Assembly: GCF_003491345.1 (NCBI RefSeq)
Contig: NZ_CP025512.1
Coordinates: forward strand, 1,798,001 to 1,862,000
Reading direction: 5' to 3'
DNA length: 64,000 nt
Source of the DNA: Neorhizobium sp. SOG26
GTDB lineage: Bacteria; Pseudomonadota; Alphaproteobacteria; Rhizobiales; Rhizobiaceae
The translations under genes were made by a program, and so were the position numbers. Each line of letters opens with the position of its first letter. Position 1 is the first letter of the stretch. The notes under the pieces were generated by a model. That model was not told the DNA's origin. It saw only the letters and a program-made list of their open reading frames with translations, and ran no database searches. Shown one piece after another: positions 24,986 through 35,015 of the stretch.

Positions 24986-25458
24986 TTATTTCGTCGCTTT
25001 CCCTGAACGCCACTTCCGCCGCGCTGTCGCAATCGGCTGAAGACTATCGCCGCCGCCTTCGCCGCGAATCACTTGTCCAACACGTAACGGATTGACCTTT
25101 AATTCCCGATTACCATTTGGCGGCCGCATCAACGCAAGGCCGTCCCGTGAGAGGATCATCGGTCATCTTCGGTGCTATTGACCCACTCCGCCTATTCTGC
25201 CTTGAGATGGTGATTCCCATAAATTAACGTTCCGTCAAGCTTTTCCCGACCTCAGTCCCCGGAAAAGTCGAAAACTGCTTGCAGCAGCTTCAACAGGGTA
25301 CGCTCACCAAATTTAACCGCTATGTAGGTACGTCACCCGGAAAGACAAGCCTTTTGACCCAGATATCGCCACCCGGTGACAATTTCTTCCGTATAAAGTG
25401 AGTGCTAATTAGGGCGAGATTGCCCCTCTTCGCCTGGCCCACAAAAACCGCGCTCGAA
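24986..25458. other. dnaG-rpoD intergenic region, rpoD promoter and leader
   Basis: No gene seen. On the minus strand, CTTGAC (about 25232-25237) followed by an AT-rich spacer is the best -35-like element. A small GGGC/GCCC hairpin lies just after dnaG. The plus strand contains GAGTGCTAA (about 25402), equal to one arm of a CIRCE element, but no partner arm is present. The long leader may carry regulation, but I cannot show it. Confidence 0.45.
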
Positions 25459-27453
25459 TCAGCCATGGCTGACCGCCGCACCCTTGATCCGGCCGGACAA
25501 AACTCCGAAGCCATCAATGATCGCTTCCTGGTTCTCCATCCGCACGATCTCAAGCTGGACCTCTGACAGGGCGCGTAAAAGCAGCTCGATCTCCTCGGAG
25601 TTATCAGCCTCGGTCGCCTCCGCAATGGCGCGCTCCAACTCCATCTTCTGGATGCGCAGCGCCTTGGTGCGCTTGTGAAGCGACAGCGCCTGGCGGTAGC
25701 CTTCGCGTGCGTCCTCCATCGCTGCCCCTTCCGTTGCGGTCCAGAGGCGCGCGTTGCGCACCTGCTGGTCAAGCGACTTCAAAAGCCCCTCGAACCCGTC
25801 GGCGGTGAGCCGCTGGATCAGGTATTCGCGCGAAAGATTGGCGCCCGCTGTGGCTGCCGCCGGCAGCATGGAGGACCAGAAGCGCTGCAGGTCGCGGTTC
25901 TCGAAGTCGATCGCGGCGATTTCGTCGTATTCTTCTAGCAGCAATTCCGGATGGTTGACGATCGTCAGCGCAAGAACGCTTTCGCGCAGCGCCGGCAGGT
26001 CGCGATAGCCGCTGACGAGCCCCGACCGCGTCAGCCGGTCCGATACGGTAACGGGGCCCGCTGCCACGCCGCGCTGGTTCTGGAAGCCGCCACCTTGCCC
26101 CGGCCGACCGCCGCCACGCTGGAAAGGCGGGCGATTGCCACTGCCGCGCCGGGTCATTGGCGAAAAGAAGCTGTTCAACCGGTCGCGGATTTCCTGCTGG
26201 TAATGCCGGCGCACGCTTTCGTCGCCGATCACGGAGACGATCTGCTTCAGCCGCGCTTCGAGCTCGGCCCGCTGTTCCGGCGTTTTATATTGTCCGGCGG
26301 CAGCTTCCCGCTGCCAGATCATGTCGACCAGAGGCTTGGCTTCGGACAAAACCTTGTCGAAGGGTGCGCGCCCTTCCTGCTTGACGAGGTCGTCCGGGTC
26401 CTTTCCCTCGGGAAGGAGCGCGAACTGCACCGACTTGCCGGGTTTCAGGAACGGAAGGGCAAGGTCAGCCGCGCGGCTTGCGGCGCGAAGGCCGGCACCG
26501 TCGCCATCAAAACACAGCACAGGCTGCGGCGACATCTTCCAGAGCAGGTCGAGCTGGTTTTCCGTCAGCGCCGTGCCGAGCGGTGCCACCGCATTCTCGA
26601 TCCCCGCCTGATGCAGCGCGATCACGTCCATATAACCTTCGACGGCAATGACCGTACCCGGTTCGCTGCGGTTCGCCTGCGACGCGCGACGGGCGCGGGC
26701 AAAATTGTAAAGCACCTGCCCCTTGTGGAAGAGCTCGGTGTCGGGCGAGTTCATGTATTTGGCAAGCGCGTCCTGCGCCATCGCCCGACCGCCAAACCCG
26801 ATCACCTTTTCCCGCGATGACAGGATCGGAAACATGATGCGGTCGCGGAAATAGTCATAGGAGACGGCGATGCCCTCGCCGTGGCGCACCAGCCCGCAGG
26901 CCTCGATCTGCTCCTTCGGCACACCCTTGCTGGCCAGGAACTCCTTCAGCGCATTGCGGCTTTCCGGCGCATAACCCAACCGGAAAGTCTCGATAGTCCG
27001 GGCGCTGAGGCCACGATCGCGCAGATAGGCGCGTGCCTTCACGCCGGCGGCGCTCTGCAACTGGTCCTGGAAGAACGCGGTCGCCAGTTCCATGACATCG
27101 ATAAGGGAGGTGCGCTCCTTTTCCCGCTTTTCCGCCTGTGGATCCATTTGTGGCATCGGAACGCCGGCCATGTCGGCGACGGTCTGCACGGCTTCGGGAA
27201 AACTCTGCCCTTCAAGCTCGGTCAGGAAACGGAAATGATCACCGGAAACGCCGCACCCAAAGCAGTGGTAGCGGCCCTTGCGGTCTTCGCAATGGAAGCT
27301 CGGGCTCTTTTCGCCATGGAACGGACAGCAGGCCCAGTAGTCTCCACGCGAGACATTGGTCTTCTTGCGATCCCAGGTTACGCGCCGGCCAACCACGGCC
27401 GATATCGCCACTCGGTCGCGAATTTCGTCCAGGAAACTGTTGGAGAAGCGCAT
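25459..27453 (-). CDS. dnaG: DNA primase
   Basis: 664 aa. The N-terminal zinc-binding domain is CCPFHGEKSPSF...YHCFGCGVSGD (CHC2 zinc finger). The TOPRIM catalytic core contains AVEGYMDVIALHQAG and VLCFDGDGAGLRAA, and the C-terminal helicase-binding region is helical. It makes RNA primers for replication and binds DnaB. Start chosen at 27453 (MRFSNSFLDEIRDRV is the standard opening) with AAGAGG upstream. It sits in the conserved carA-yqeY-dnaG-rpoD neighbourhood. Confidence 0.97.
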   Translation of the reverse strand: MRFSNSFLDEIRDRVAISAVVGRRVTWDRKKTNVSRGDYWACCPFHGEKSPSFHCEDRKGRYHCFGCGVSGDHFRFLTELEGQSFPEAVQTVADMAGVPMPQMDPQAEKREKERTSLIDVMELATAFFQDQLQSAAGVKARAYLRDRGLSARTIETFRLGYAPESRNALKEFLASKGVPKEQIEACGLVRHGEGIAVSYDYFRDRIMFPILSSREKVIGFGGRAMAQDALAKYMNSPDTELFHKGQVLYNFARARRASQANRSEPGTVIAVEGYMDVIALHQAGIENAVAPLGTALTENQLDLLWKMSPQPVLCFDGDGAGLRAASRAADLALPFLKPGKSVQFALLPEGKDPDDLVKQEGRAPFDKVLSEAKPLVDMIWQREAAAGQYKTPEQRAELEARLKQIVSVIGDESVRRHYQQEIRDRLNSFFSPMTRRGSGNRPPFQRGGGRPGQGGGFQNQRGVAAGPVTVSDRLTRSGLVSGYRDLPALRESVLALTIVNHPELLLEEYDEIAAIDFENRDLQRFWSSMLPAAATAGANLSREYLIQRLTADGFEGLLKSLDQQVRNARLWTATEGAAMEDAREGYRQALSLHKRTKALRIQKMELERAIAEATEADNSEEIELLLRALSEVQLEIVRMENQEAIIDGFGVLSGRIKGAAVSHG

Positions 27454-27563
27454 GTCAACCTCTTGGCCAATTCCCATATAAGCACGCCGGCCAGGGAAAG
27501 CCACTGCGGGACGAAAACATGCCCGCTATTCACACCTCGCTGCCGCATGCAGCGAAAACAAAA

Positions 27564-27592
27564 AGGCTGGAAGCCGAAACGGCTACCAGCCT
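27564..27592 (-). terminator. Terminator after yqeY
   Basis: AGGCTGG-A-AGCCG-AAA-CGGCT-A-CCAGCCT; on the minus strand it is followed by TTTTTGTTTT, so it ends yqeY transcription and shows dnaG has a separate promoter. Confidence 0.9.
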
Positions 27593-27619
27593 CCTGCTTT
27601 TATCGGCTTTCAAGGAATC

Positions 27620-28072
27620 TTATTTCAGCAGTTCCTTGACCACGCCGGAGGCCTTGGCGAAATCCATCTGCCCCGGATACTTTTCCTTGAGTATGGCCAT
27701 CACCTTGCCCATGTCGCGAAGACCTTGCGCGCCGGACTCGGCAACCGCAGCCTTGATGAGCTCAGCCGCCTGCTCGTCCGAGATCTGCTCGGGCATGAAG
27801 CTCTTGATGACGGTGACTTCCTCGCGCTCCTGCGCGGCAAGTTCGCCACGGCCGGCATCCTCATAGATCTTCGCCGATTCCTCGCGCTGCTTTACCATCT
27901 TCTGCAGGATCTGCAGGATATCGTCGTCGCTGACCGGATCCTTGCCGGCGCCGCGATTGGCGATATCACGATCCTTGATGGCCGTTTGCACCAGCCGGAC
28001 CGTGGAAAGCCGCCGGGTATCCTTAGCCTTCATTGCTTCCTTGAGCGCCTCGGAAAGCTTGTCGCGCATCAT
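27620..28072 (-). CDS. yqeY: GatB/YqeY domain protein
   Basis: 150 aa with the YqeY helical domain (MRDKLSEALKEAMKAKDTRRLSTVRLVQTAIKDRDI) and the tail related to the C-terminus of GatB (GMGKVMAILKEKYPGQMDFAKASGVVKELL type). The family is thought to bind tRNA and may assist Glu-tRNA amidation. Start at ATG 28072, AAGGAG eight bases upstream. Followed by its own terminator. Confidence 0.92.
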   Translation of the reverse strand: MMRDKLSEALKEAMKAKDTRRLSTVRLVQTAIKDRDIANRGAGKDPVSDDDILQILQKMVKQREESAKIYEDAGRGELAAQEREEVTVIKSFMPEQISDEQAAELIKAAVAESGAQGLRDMGKVMAILKEKYPGQMDFAKASGVVKELLK

Positions 28073-28232
28073 ATTGTGTACTCCTTGGGAAGGCCCGCCG
28101 CCGGGCGGCAATTATGGCTTTTCCTTGTCTTGGTGGCGCTGTCATAGACGAGGCCCGGTGCAGTATCAATTGGCTGGCTGCCGCTCTTGCGCCAGGCGAC
28201 CGAAATACCCAATGTTTATTGAGTTCGTGAGA

Positions 28233-28261
28233 TTGACCGTGCTGCCTGCTTTGTCTATTTT
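28233..28261 (+). promoter_or_regulatory. Sigma-70 promoter candidate for carA
   Basis: TTGACC, a 17-base spacer and TATTTT, leaving about 120 bases of leader before the carA start at 28391. No leader peptide or attenuator is evident in that leader. Confidence 0.55.
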
Positions 28262-28390
28262 CCCGCACCTGCACGAGATATAGATGTATGGGCTTTCGCC
28301 GGCACTGCCTGCGCGCCCGTTTCTGCGACCATAGATGGCCTTCGCACCCTGCCTCTTCAAGAGACGGGACGGCAAGGCAGAAGGATAGAG

Positions 28391-29596
28391 ATGACCGCCA
28401 CTGCCCCCTGGACAACGAAAAAACCAACCGCTGTGCTCGTCCTGGCAGACGGCACGGTGATCGAAGGAACCGGGATCGGCGCGACGGGCAAGGTACCGGC
28501 CGAGGTGGTCTTCAACACGGCGCTCACCGGTTACCAGGAAATCCTGACCGACCCGTCCTATATCGGCCAGATCGTCACCTTCACCTTCCCCCATATCGGC
28601 AACGTCGGAACCAACGAAGAAGATATCGAAGACCTGACGCCGGCTGCACGCCGCGGCGCGGTCGGCACGATCTTCAAGGCCGACATCACCGATCCTTCCA
28701 ATTATCGCGCTGCCAAGGATCTCGACGGCTGGCTGAAGTCGCGCGGGATCATCGGCCTTTCCGGCATCGACACCCGTGCGCTGACCGCCTGGATCCGCAG
28801 CAACGGCGCACCGAACGCCGTCATCGCGCATGATCCGAACGGCGTTTTCGACATCGAGGCCCTGAAGGCTGAAGCCAAGGCCTGGAGCGGTCTGGAAGGT
28901 CTCGATCTCGCCAAGGAAGCCACGTCTGGCCAGTCGTCGCAGTGGACGCAGAAGCCCTGGGTCTGGAACGAGGGCTTCGATGACCTCAACCCGGAAGACG
29001 CCAAGTACCACATCGTTTGCGTTGACTACGGCGTAAAGCGCAACATCCTGCGCCTCTTCACCGGCCTTGATTGCAAGGTGACCGTCGTTCCGGCACAGAC
29101 CTCGGCGGAAGACATCCTGGCGCTGAAGCCGGATGGCATTTTCCTGTCTAACGGCCCGGGGGACCCGGCGGCAACTGGCGAATATGCCGTTCCGGTGATC
29201 CAGAACCTCATAAAGACCGACATCCCGACCTTCGGCATCTGCCTCGGCCACCAGATCCTCGGCCTGGCGCTCGGCGCCAAGACGGAGAAGATGCACCAGG
29301 GTCACCACGGCGCGAACCACCCGGTGAAGGACCACACCACCGGCAAGGTGGAGATCGTCTCCATGAACCACGGCTTCGCGATCAACTCGAGCACTTTGCC
29401 GGAAGGCGTTGAAGAGACTCACATCTCGCTCTTCGACAACACCAATTGCGGCCTGAGACTGGCGGGCAAGCCGGTGTTCTCGGTCCAGCACCATCCGGAA
29501 GCTTCGCCCGGCCCGCAGGACAGCCACTATCTCTTCCGCCGCTTCATCAACCTGGTGCGCGAGAAGAAGGGCGAACCGGCACTTGCCGAACGCTGA
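28391..29596 (+). CDS. carA: Carbamoyl-phosphate synthase small (glutaminase) subunit
   Basis: 401 aa. It releases ammonia from glutamine and passes it to CarB for carbamoyl phosphate, the precursor of arginine and pyrimidines. The N-terminal domain opens with VLADGTVIEGTGIGATG...FNTALTGYQEILTDPSY. The class I glutaminase domain has FGICLGHQILGLA (Cys nucleophile), and VQHHPEASPGP carries the catalytic His and Glu. The ATG has an AAGGA site. CarB is at 35116, separated from carA by four genes, an arrangement known in rhizobia. Confidence 0.97.
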   Translation: MTATAPWTTKKPTAVLVLADGTVIEGTGIGATGKVPAEVVFNTALTGYQEILTDPSYIGQIVTFTFPHIGNVGTNEEDIEDLTPAARRGAVGTIFKADITDPSNYRAAKDLDGWLKSRGIIGLSGIDTRALTAWIRSNGAPNAVIAHDPNGVFDIEALKAEAKAWSGLEGLDLAKEATSGQSSQWTQKPWVWNEGFDDLNPEDAKYHIVCVDYGVKRNILRLFTGLDCKVTVVPAQTSAEDILALKPDGIFLSNGPGDPAATGEYAVPVIQNLIKTDIPTFGICLGHQILGLALGAKTEKMHQGHHGANHPVKDHTTGKVEIVSMNHGFAINSSTLPEGVEETHISLFDNTNCGLRLAGKPVFSVQHHPEASPGPQDSHYLFRRFINLVREKKGEPALAER

Positions 29597-29615
29597 GAAA
29601 TCTCAAGAGAAGCTA

Positions 29616-29645
29616 AAAAAGCCCGCCATTTCGGCGGGCTTTTTG
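29616..29645. terminator. Bidirectional terminator after carA
   Basis: AAAAAGCCCGCC-ATTTC-GGCGGGCTTTTT; shared by carA and the convergent MATE transporter gene. Confidence 0.95.
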
Positions 29646-29646
29646 T

Positions 29647-31023
29647 TTAGCGGCGAACCAGCATCCAGAACCGGCCGCAAAGCAGCGCCGCCGCAGCAGC
29701 AAGCCCCATCACGAAGCCGAACCAGACCCCCTCGCCCTTGAAGCCGAGCGGGAAGGCAAAGATCCAGGCAAACACGAAGCCGATCGGCCAATAGGCAATC
29801 AGCGCCAGGAGCATCGGCACCTTGGTATCCTTCAAGCCGCGCAGCAGACCAGCCGCCACAGCCTGCAAGCCATCCACGAGCTGGAAGGCACCGGCGATGA
29901 TGATCAGCGGCACGGCAAGCGCCAGCACCTCGGCGGCATCCGGCTGCCGCGTATCGAGAAAGAGGCCGCCGAAGAAGGCCGGCGCCACCGCATAAAGCAC
30001 GCCGCCAACCGCGGTGAACAGGATGCTGATCGCAAGCACTGCAACACCCGCACGACGCACGCCAACCATGTCATCTCGACCGTTCGCCAAGCCGACGCGC
30101 ACCGTTGCCACCTGTGCGAGCCCGAGCGGGATCATGAAGGCGATGGACGCCAGTTGCAGGGCAATGCCGTGAGCCGCAAGCTGCAGCTTGCCGATCATCC
30201 CCATGAGCAGTGACGCAGCCGAAAACAGGCTCGTCTCCGCCAGGATCGTGAAGCTGATCGGCAGGCCCAGCATGAAGATCTCCCACAGCATCGACCAGTC
30301 CGGCCGCCAGAACCGGACGAAGATCTCGAAGCTGCGCATCCGCGGCTGGCTCCCGACATAAAGGAGCGCGATGAGGAAGCCGGTGAGGTTTGCCGAAACG
30401 GCCGCGATTGCCGCCCCGTGCAGCCCAAGCGCCGGTGCGCCGAAATGGCCAAAGATCAGCGTGTAGGCGACAAGCAGGTTCATGAAGAACATGCCGATCG
30501 TCACGTAAAGCACGATGCCGCCCTTCTCGAGCCCGGTGACAAAGCTTCTGAGCGCCATCAGTCCGAGCGCCGGGAACAGGCCCCAAAGCGCAATGCGCAG
30601 GTAGCTTTGTGCGTTCGCGGCGACATCCGGCTCCTGGCCGAGACGCAGCAGGATCGGTTCGGCGAACCACAACAGCGGCGCGGTGAGCACGCCGTAAGCC
30701 AGCACGATCCATAGCCCCATGCGCACTGAACGCCGCACGCCAACCGGATCATTGTGGCCGATCGCCTGGGCAACCAGCGGCACGACGGCGCTGGTGAAGC
30801 CTGTGCCGAAGATGAAGACCAGGAAGAACATCTGCGTTGCAAGCACGACAGACGCGAGTTCCGTGGTGCCGAGCCAGCCGACCAGGATGACGTCCGTTGT
30901 GTGGATAGCCATCTGCGCCAGCTGCGCCCCCACCAGCGGCACGCCGAGCGCAACCGTTGCGCGGGCATGCGTGGACCACGAATTGTTATGGCTCCGGTCA
31001 ACGATGGCTGACTGGGTCGACAT
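29647..31023 (-). CDS. MATE family efflux transporter
   Basis: 458 aa, twelve membrane segments in two MATE halves. The first half opens with VALGVPLVGAQLAQMAIHTTDVILVGWLGTTELASV, and the second with LGLPISFTILAETSLFSAASLLMG, the repeat of the same motif. NorM-type exporters use sodium or proton gradients to expel cationic drugs. Start at 31023 (MSTQSAI), with GGAGAG upstream. The substrate cannot be told from sequence. Confidence 0.92.
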   Translation of the reverse strand: MSTQSAIVDRSHNNSWSTHARATVALGVPLVGAQLAQMAIHTTDVILVGWLGTTELASVVLATQMFFLVFIFGTGFTSAVVPLVAQAIGHNDPVGVRRSVRMGLWIVLAYGVLTAPLLWFAEPILLRLGQEPDVAANAQSYLRIALWGLFPALGLMALRSFVTGLEKGGIVLYVTIGMFFMNLLVAYTLIFGHFGAPALGLHGAAIAAVSANLTGFLIALLYVGSQPRMRSFEIFVRFWRPDWSMLWEIFMLGLPISFTILAETSLFSAASLLMGMIGKLQLAAHGIALQLASIAFMIPLGLAQVATVRVGLANGRDDMVGVRRAGVAVLAISILFTAVGGVLYAVAPAFFGGLFLDTRQPDAAEVLALAVPLIIIAGAFQLVDGLQAVAAGLLRGLKDTKVPMLLALIAYWPIGFVFAWIFAFPLGFKGEGVWFGFVMGLAAAAALLCGRFWMLVRR

Positions 31024-31147
31024 GGCACTCTCCAAAGACGAAAACGCCGCAACCCATTTGGGCAGCGGCGGCTGCCAATGCCTATAGATCAGGCACCTGA
31101 AGGCAGCAACCTTGGCGGTTCATCCAACAGAATTTGTGGACGTTACT

Positions 31148-32410
31148 TCACGGAACTTGATGTGAAAGTTCCGGCTGCGCGGCCACCGCCGCCTCATCCT
31201 TGCGCGAGATGCGCAAGAGGAAGACAGTGATGGCCAACGCCATGAAGATGGCCGCCATGAAATAAGGCGCACCGGCAAATTCCACTGCAGCCCCCTCGCC
31301 CGTAAACGCGCTGAAGAGCTGGGTGAAGATCGCCGGGCCGATGATGGTCGTCAGGCTGGTCAGGCTGGTGATCGCGCCCTGCAACTCACCTTGCGCCGAC
31401 GCAGGCACCTTGGCCGAAGCAATGCTTCGCAGCGCCGGATCTCCGACATTTTCAATCGTCGTCAGCAGGATGACAGCGTAAACGACCCAGCCCTGCCAGG
31501 CGAAGGCATAGCCCAACAGCCCGAGGCACGAGAAGCTCAAGCCGAGGACCGCGGTGCGCCATTCGCCCAGAACCGGCACCAGTTTCGGCAGCACGAAACC
31601 CATGACGATTGCCGCGCAGATGCCAAACATTCCGAGCGACAGCCCGATCTGCCCTTCGCTCCAGTTATAGCGATAGGCCGACACGAAGGACCATACGGAC
31701 GGATAAACGGCATGCGCCAGCCAATACAGGAACATCACCAGCATGACCCAGCCGATACCGGGGTAATGACGCATCTGCTTCAACGCGCCGAACGGGTTGG
31801 CGCGCTTCAGTTCAAAGGTCCGACGGTTCGCCTTCTCCAGCGTTTCCGGCAGCAGGAACCAAGCCGCGATGAAGTTCGCGAGCGACAACAGGCCCGCCGC
31901 CAGGAACGGCGCACGCGGACCAAGTTCGCCGAGCAAACCGCCTATCACCGGCCCGACTGTAAAACCGACGCCGAAGGCAATGCCGATGAGGCCGAAGTTC
32001 TTGGCACGCGTCTCGTCGGTGCTGATGTCGGCGATATAGGCGGAACAGGTCGCAAAGCTTCCACCGGAGATACCAGCCAGCGTGCGGCCGACGAACAGCA
32101 TCCAGAAACTCGTGGCGGCCGCGCAGATCAGGTTGTCGACCGCAAAGGTCAGCACCGAAGCGAGCAGGATCGGCCGGCGGCCGAAACGGTCCGACAGGTT
32201 GCCGAGCAGCGGCGCAAACAGGAACTGCATCGCCGAATAGATCAGCAGCAGCCAGCCGCCATCGACGGCAGCGCCGCTGACATCGTCGCCTGTGAGCTCA
32301 CGCAGGAATGTCGGCAGCACCGGCATGATGATCGCGATCCCGATGATATCGAGAAACAGGATCATGAAGACCAGGAACAGGCCGCGACGCACGAATTTCG
32401 GGTCAAGCAT
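31148..32410 (-). CDS. TetA-like MFS efflux transporter
   Basis: 420 aa, twelve membrane segments. The Tet(A) group is recognised by the opening FLDIIGIAIIMPVLPTFLREL, the motif A GNLSDRFGRRPILLAS between segments 2 and 3, and the motif C-like GFTVGPVIGGLLG. These drug:H+ antiporters include tetracycline exporters, but many chromosomal members have other substrates. No TetR-type regulator is adjacent, so resistance cannot be inferred. Confidence 0.88.
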   Translation of the reverse strand: MLDPKFVRRGLFLVFMILFLDIIGIAIIMPVLPTFLRELTGDDVSGAAVDGGWLLLIYSAMQFLFAPLLGNLSDRFGRRPILLASVLTFAVDNLICAAATSFWMLFVGRTLAGISGGSFATCSAYIADISTDETRAKNFGLIGIAFGVGFTVGPVIGGLLGELGPRAPFLAAGLLSLANFIAAWFLLPETLEKANRRTFELKRANPFGALKQMRHYPGIGWVMLVMFLYWLAHAVYPSVWSFVSAYRYNWSEGQIGLSLGMFGICAAIVMGFVLPKLVPVLGEWRTAVLGLSFSCLGLLGYAFAWQGWVVYAVILLTTIENVGDPALRSIASAKVPASAQGELQGAITSLTSLTTIIGPAIFTQLFSAFTGEGAAVEFAGAPYFMAAIFMALAITVFLLRISRKDEAAVAAQPELSHQVP

Positions 32411-32537
32411 TGGGAGGTCACTCCAGCAAAAACATGTTCTGGAAGTGCGACCTAGTCGCCGACGCTACTTAGCGGCGAACGTCCACGTAAACAATACGTG
32501 AACATTTCAAAAGTTTTGATGATATTCATCAACGGCG

Positions 32538-32570
32538 AAAGACGCCGGGTGCTCAACACCCGGCGTCTTT
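32538..32570. terminator. Hairpin terminator
   Basis: AAAGACGCCGGGTG / CACCCGGCGTCTTT, 14 perfect pairs with a short loop; located upstream of the TetA-like gene and downstream of the metallopeptidase gene, which it should terminate on the minus strand. Confidence 0.88.
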
Positions 32571-32585
32571 AGAAGTCAGCGTTGT

Positions 32586-33482
32586 TCAGACAGCGCCGGA
32601 AAAGGTGTCGCATGCCCGCATGTCGCCGCTGTCGAAGCCGCGCTTGAACCAGGTCATGCGCTGCGCGGACGTGCCATGGTTGAAGCTTTCCGGCACCACG
32701 TAACCCTGGCTGCGCTTCTGCAGCGTGTCGTCACCAATCTGCTGGGCCGCATTCAGCGCCTCCTCCAGATCGCCTTCGCTCAGGACGCCCTTCTGGTCGG
32801 TGAACTTGCCCCAGACACCTGCATAGCAATCGGCCTGGAGCTCGACGCGGATCGACATCTGGTTCGCTTCAACCTCGCTCATCCGCTGGCGTGCCTGGTT
32901 GAATTTCGGCAGGACGCCGGTGAGGTTCTGCACATGGTGCCCGACTTCGTGGGCGATGACATAGGCTTGCGCAAAATCACCGGCAGCTTCGAAACGCTGC
33001 TCAAGCTCGCGGAAGAAGTCGGTGTCGAGGTAAAGCTTCTTGTCGACGGGGCAGTAGAACGGGCCGGTCGCGGACGATGCGAAGCCGCATGCTGAGTTGA
33101 CCTGACCGGAAAACAGCACCAGCGTCGGCTCCTCGTAGCGTGCGCCGCCCGCCTCGAAAATGCCCTTCCAGGTGTCTTCCGTCTCTGCCAGTACAGTGCG
33201 GACGAACTGCGTCGTCTCGTCGTTGGCCGTCTTGCCCGGTGCCGACTGCTGGTAGCTCGAGCCTCCCATGTCGATATCACCGCCGGACAGCAGCGTCAGC
33301 GGGTTGATGCCGGTGATCCAGCAGATGATCAGGATCATCACGATCCCGCCGATGCTGAGCCCTCCGCCGCCACGCCGGCCGCCGACCGGGATGCGAAAAC
33401 CGCCTCGCCCCAGGGGACTGCCCATGGAGGCGCCACGGCGATCCTCAACGTTGTTCGACTGACGACGACCTCTCCATTCCAT
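32586..33482 (-). CDS. ypfJ: Neutral zinc metallopeptidase, YpfJ family
   Basis: 298 aa. The N-terminus is Gly/Arg-rich with one membrane segment (IGGIVMILIICWITGI), then a peptidase domain with the zinc motif IAHEVGHHVQ, a Glu ligand in VELQADCYAGVWG and the conserved SSATGPFYCPVDKKLYLD. It is anchored to the inner membrane. Physiological substrates are not established. ATG 33482 has AGAGGAG upstream. Confidence 0.92.
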   Translation of the reverse strand: MEWRGRRQSNNVEDRRGASMGSPLGRGGFRIPVGGRRGGGGLSIGGIVMILIICWITGINPLTLLSGGDIDMGGSSYQQSAPGKTANDETTQFVRTVLAETEDTWKGIFEAGGARYEEPTLVLFSGQVNSACGFASSATGPFYCPVDKKLYLDTDFFRELEQRFEAAGDFAQAYVIAHEVGHHVQNLTGVLPKFNQARQRMSEVEANQMSIRVELQADCYAGVWGKFTDQKGVLSEGDLEEALNAAQQIGDDTLQKRSQGYVVPESFNHGTSAQRMTWFKRGFDSGDMRACDTFSGAV

Positions 33483-33578
33483 CTCTCGGACTCCTCTCGG
33501 GCAAAGCGCGGCCTTGCGCGGCATAACGCTGGCGGACGGAAAGTGATCCGTCCAGCGTGATTTGCGGGAGCCTGCGAC

Positions 33579-34814
33579 TCACGCGACGCGCAAATCCTTC
33601 TTGCCCGGCAGGAACACTGTCAGCAAGCCGAGTGCCGGGAGGAAGGCACAGACATTATAGACGAAGACGATGCCGTAGTGGTCGGCAAACAGGCCAAGCG
33701 CCGCCGCGGCAATGCCGCCGATGCCAAAGGCAATGCCAAAGAAAATGCCGGCAACCATGCCGACGCGGCCCGGGACAAGCTCCTGCGCCATGACGACGAT
33801 GGCCGGGAAGGACGAGGCCATGATGAAGCCGATGATCGCCGACAGCGCGATCGTCACCGGCAGGTTGGCAAACGGCATCGCCAGCGTGAACGGAAGCACG
33901 CCGAGGATGGAGAACCAGATCACCACCTTCGAGCCGAACTTGTCGCCGATCAGTCCTCCAATCACTGTGCCGAGCGCCACAGCGCCGAGGAAGATGAAGA
34001 GCATGATCTGCGACTGCTGCACGCTTACCTGGAAACGCTCGATGACAAAGAACGTGTAATAGCTGTTGATCGACGCCATGTAGGCGTTCTTCGAGAAGGT
34101 CAGGATGGTGAGCACGACGAGCGAGATCACCACCGTCCGCCTCGACAGATTGTGCGTGTTCACGGCACGCTTGCGGCCCTTATTGGCCGCCATGTGCCCC
34201 TTGTACCAGCGCGCAACGCGAGACAGGATGATGATGCCGAGGAGCGCGCCAACGGAGAACCAGATGACGCTCTTCTGACCATTCGGCACGATGATGAAGG
34301 CTGCAAGCAGCGGTCCGATCGACTGGCCGAAATTGCCACCAACCTGAAATACGGATTGCGCAAAACCGAACCGGCCGCCGGATGCAAGGCGCGCGACGCG
34401 CGACGATTCGGGATGGAAGACCGCCGAACCAATGCCGATCAGGGAAGCGGCGACAACCAGCATGGCGTAGGAATGCGCCGTCGCCAGCATGACGAGACCG
34501 ATCAGCGTCGAGGTCATCCCGACCGGCAGCGAATATGGGAACGGCTTCTTGTCGGTGACGATGCCGATCACCGGCTGCAGCAGCGAGGCCGTGCACTGAA
34601 AGGCAAGCGTCAGCATGCCGATCTGCCAGAAGTCCAGCGCATAGTCGGTCTTCAGCATCGGATAGATCGACGAGATCATCGACTGCATGATGTCGTTGAT
34701 CATGTGACAGAAGCTGACCGCCAGGATGACCGGGAGTACCGTCACATCCATGGAGACGGCCGGCTTGACCTCGCTGACGGAGATGGAAACGGGTTTCGAG
34801 GTTGCGTCTGCCAT
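33579..34814 (-). CDS. fsr: MFS transporter, fosmidomycin resistance (Fsr) type
   Basis: 411 aa, twelve membrane segments. SFCHMINDIMQSMISSIYPMLK at the first segment and GIGSAVFHPESSRVARLASGGRFGFAQSVFQVGGNFGQSIGP between segments 4 and 5 are signatures of the Fsr subgroup of the major facilitator family, which expels fosmidomycin and related compounds. Start at 34814, with GGAGGAG upstream. Role in this organism unknown. Confidence 0.9.
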   Translation of the reverse strand: MADATSKPVSISVSEVKPAVSMDVTVLPVILAVSFCHMINDIMQSMISSIYPMLKTDYALDFWQIGMLTLAFQCTASLLQPVIGIVTDKKPFPYSLPVGMTSTLIGLVMLATAHSYAMLVVAASLIGIGSAVFHPESSRVARLASGGRFGFAQSVFQVGGNFGQSIGPLLAAFIIVPNGQKSVIWFSVGALLGIIILSRVARWYKGHMAANKGRKRAVNTHNLSRRTVVISLVVLTILTFSKNAYMASINSYYTFFVIERFQVSVQQSQIMLFIFLGAVALGTVIGGLIGDKFGSKVVIWFSILGVLPFTLAMPFANLPVTIALSAIIGFIMASSFPAIVVMAQELVPGRVGMVAGIFFGIAFGIGGIAAAALGLFADHYGIVFVYNVCAFLPALGLLTVFLPGKKDLRVA

Positions 34815-35015
34815 CTGATCTCCTCCGCGCAAGCGGTCTTCGTCTGGGATGGCCGTTGCTGCAATGCTGTGACAGCGGTTACTTATTCTTCTTGCAACCT
34901 ACTGTCCATGTCAGCTTTGCCACTTCCGGTACGGTTGATGATGCCTGCAGCGCGTGCGCTGTCGATTCCTGTCGATTAGCGGATTTATGGGGTTCCGCTT
35001 CGGACAACATTTGCC

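Noticed and set aside
25395..25412. CIRCE heat-shock operator near rpoD
   Set aside because: GAGTGCTAA matches one arm, but the TTAGCACTC partner nine bases away is missing; a 9-mer match is expected by chance in a window this size.
28166..29527. Long minus-strand open frame opposite carA
   Set aside because: Shadow of carA caused by high GC at third positions; no ribosome site. The same applies to long opposite-strand frames over udgX, carB, greA-lpsB, cax-metE and petR.
31148..32410. Acquired tetracycline resistance gene
   Set aside because: Tet(A)-like motifs are present, but there is no divergent TetR gene, the base composition is that of the core genome and no mobile element flanks it.
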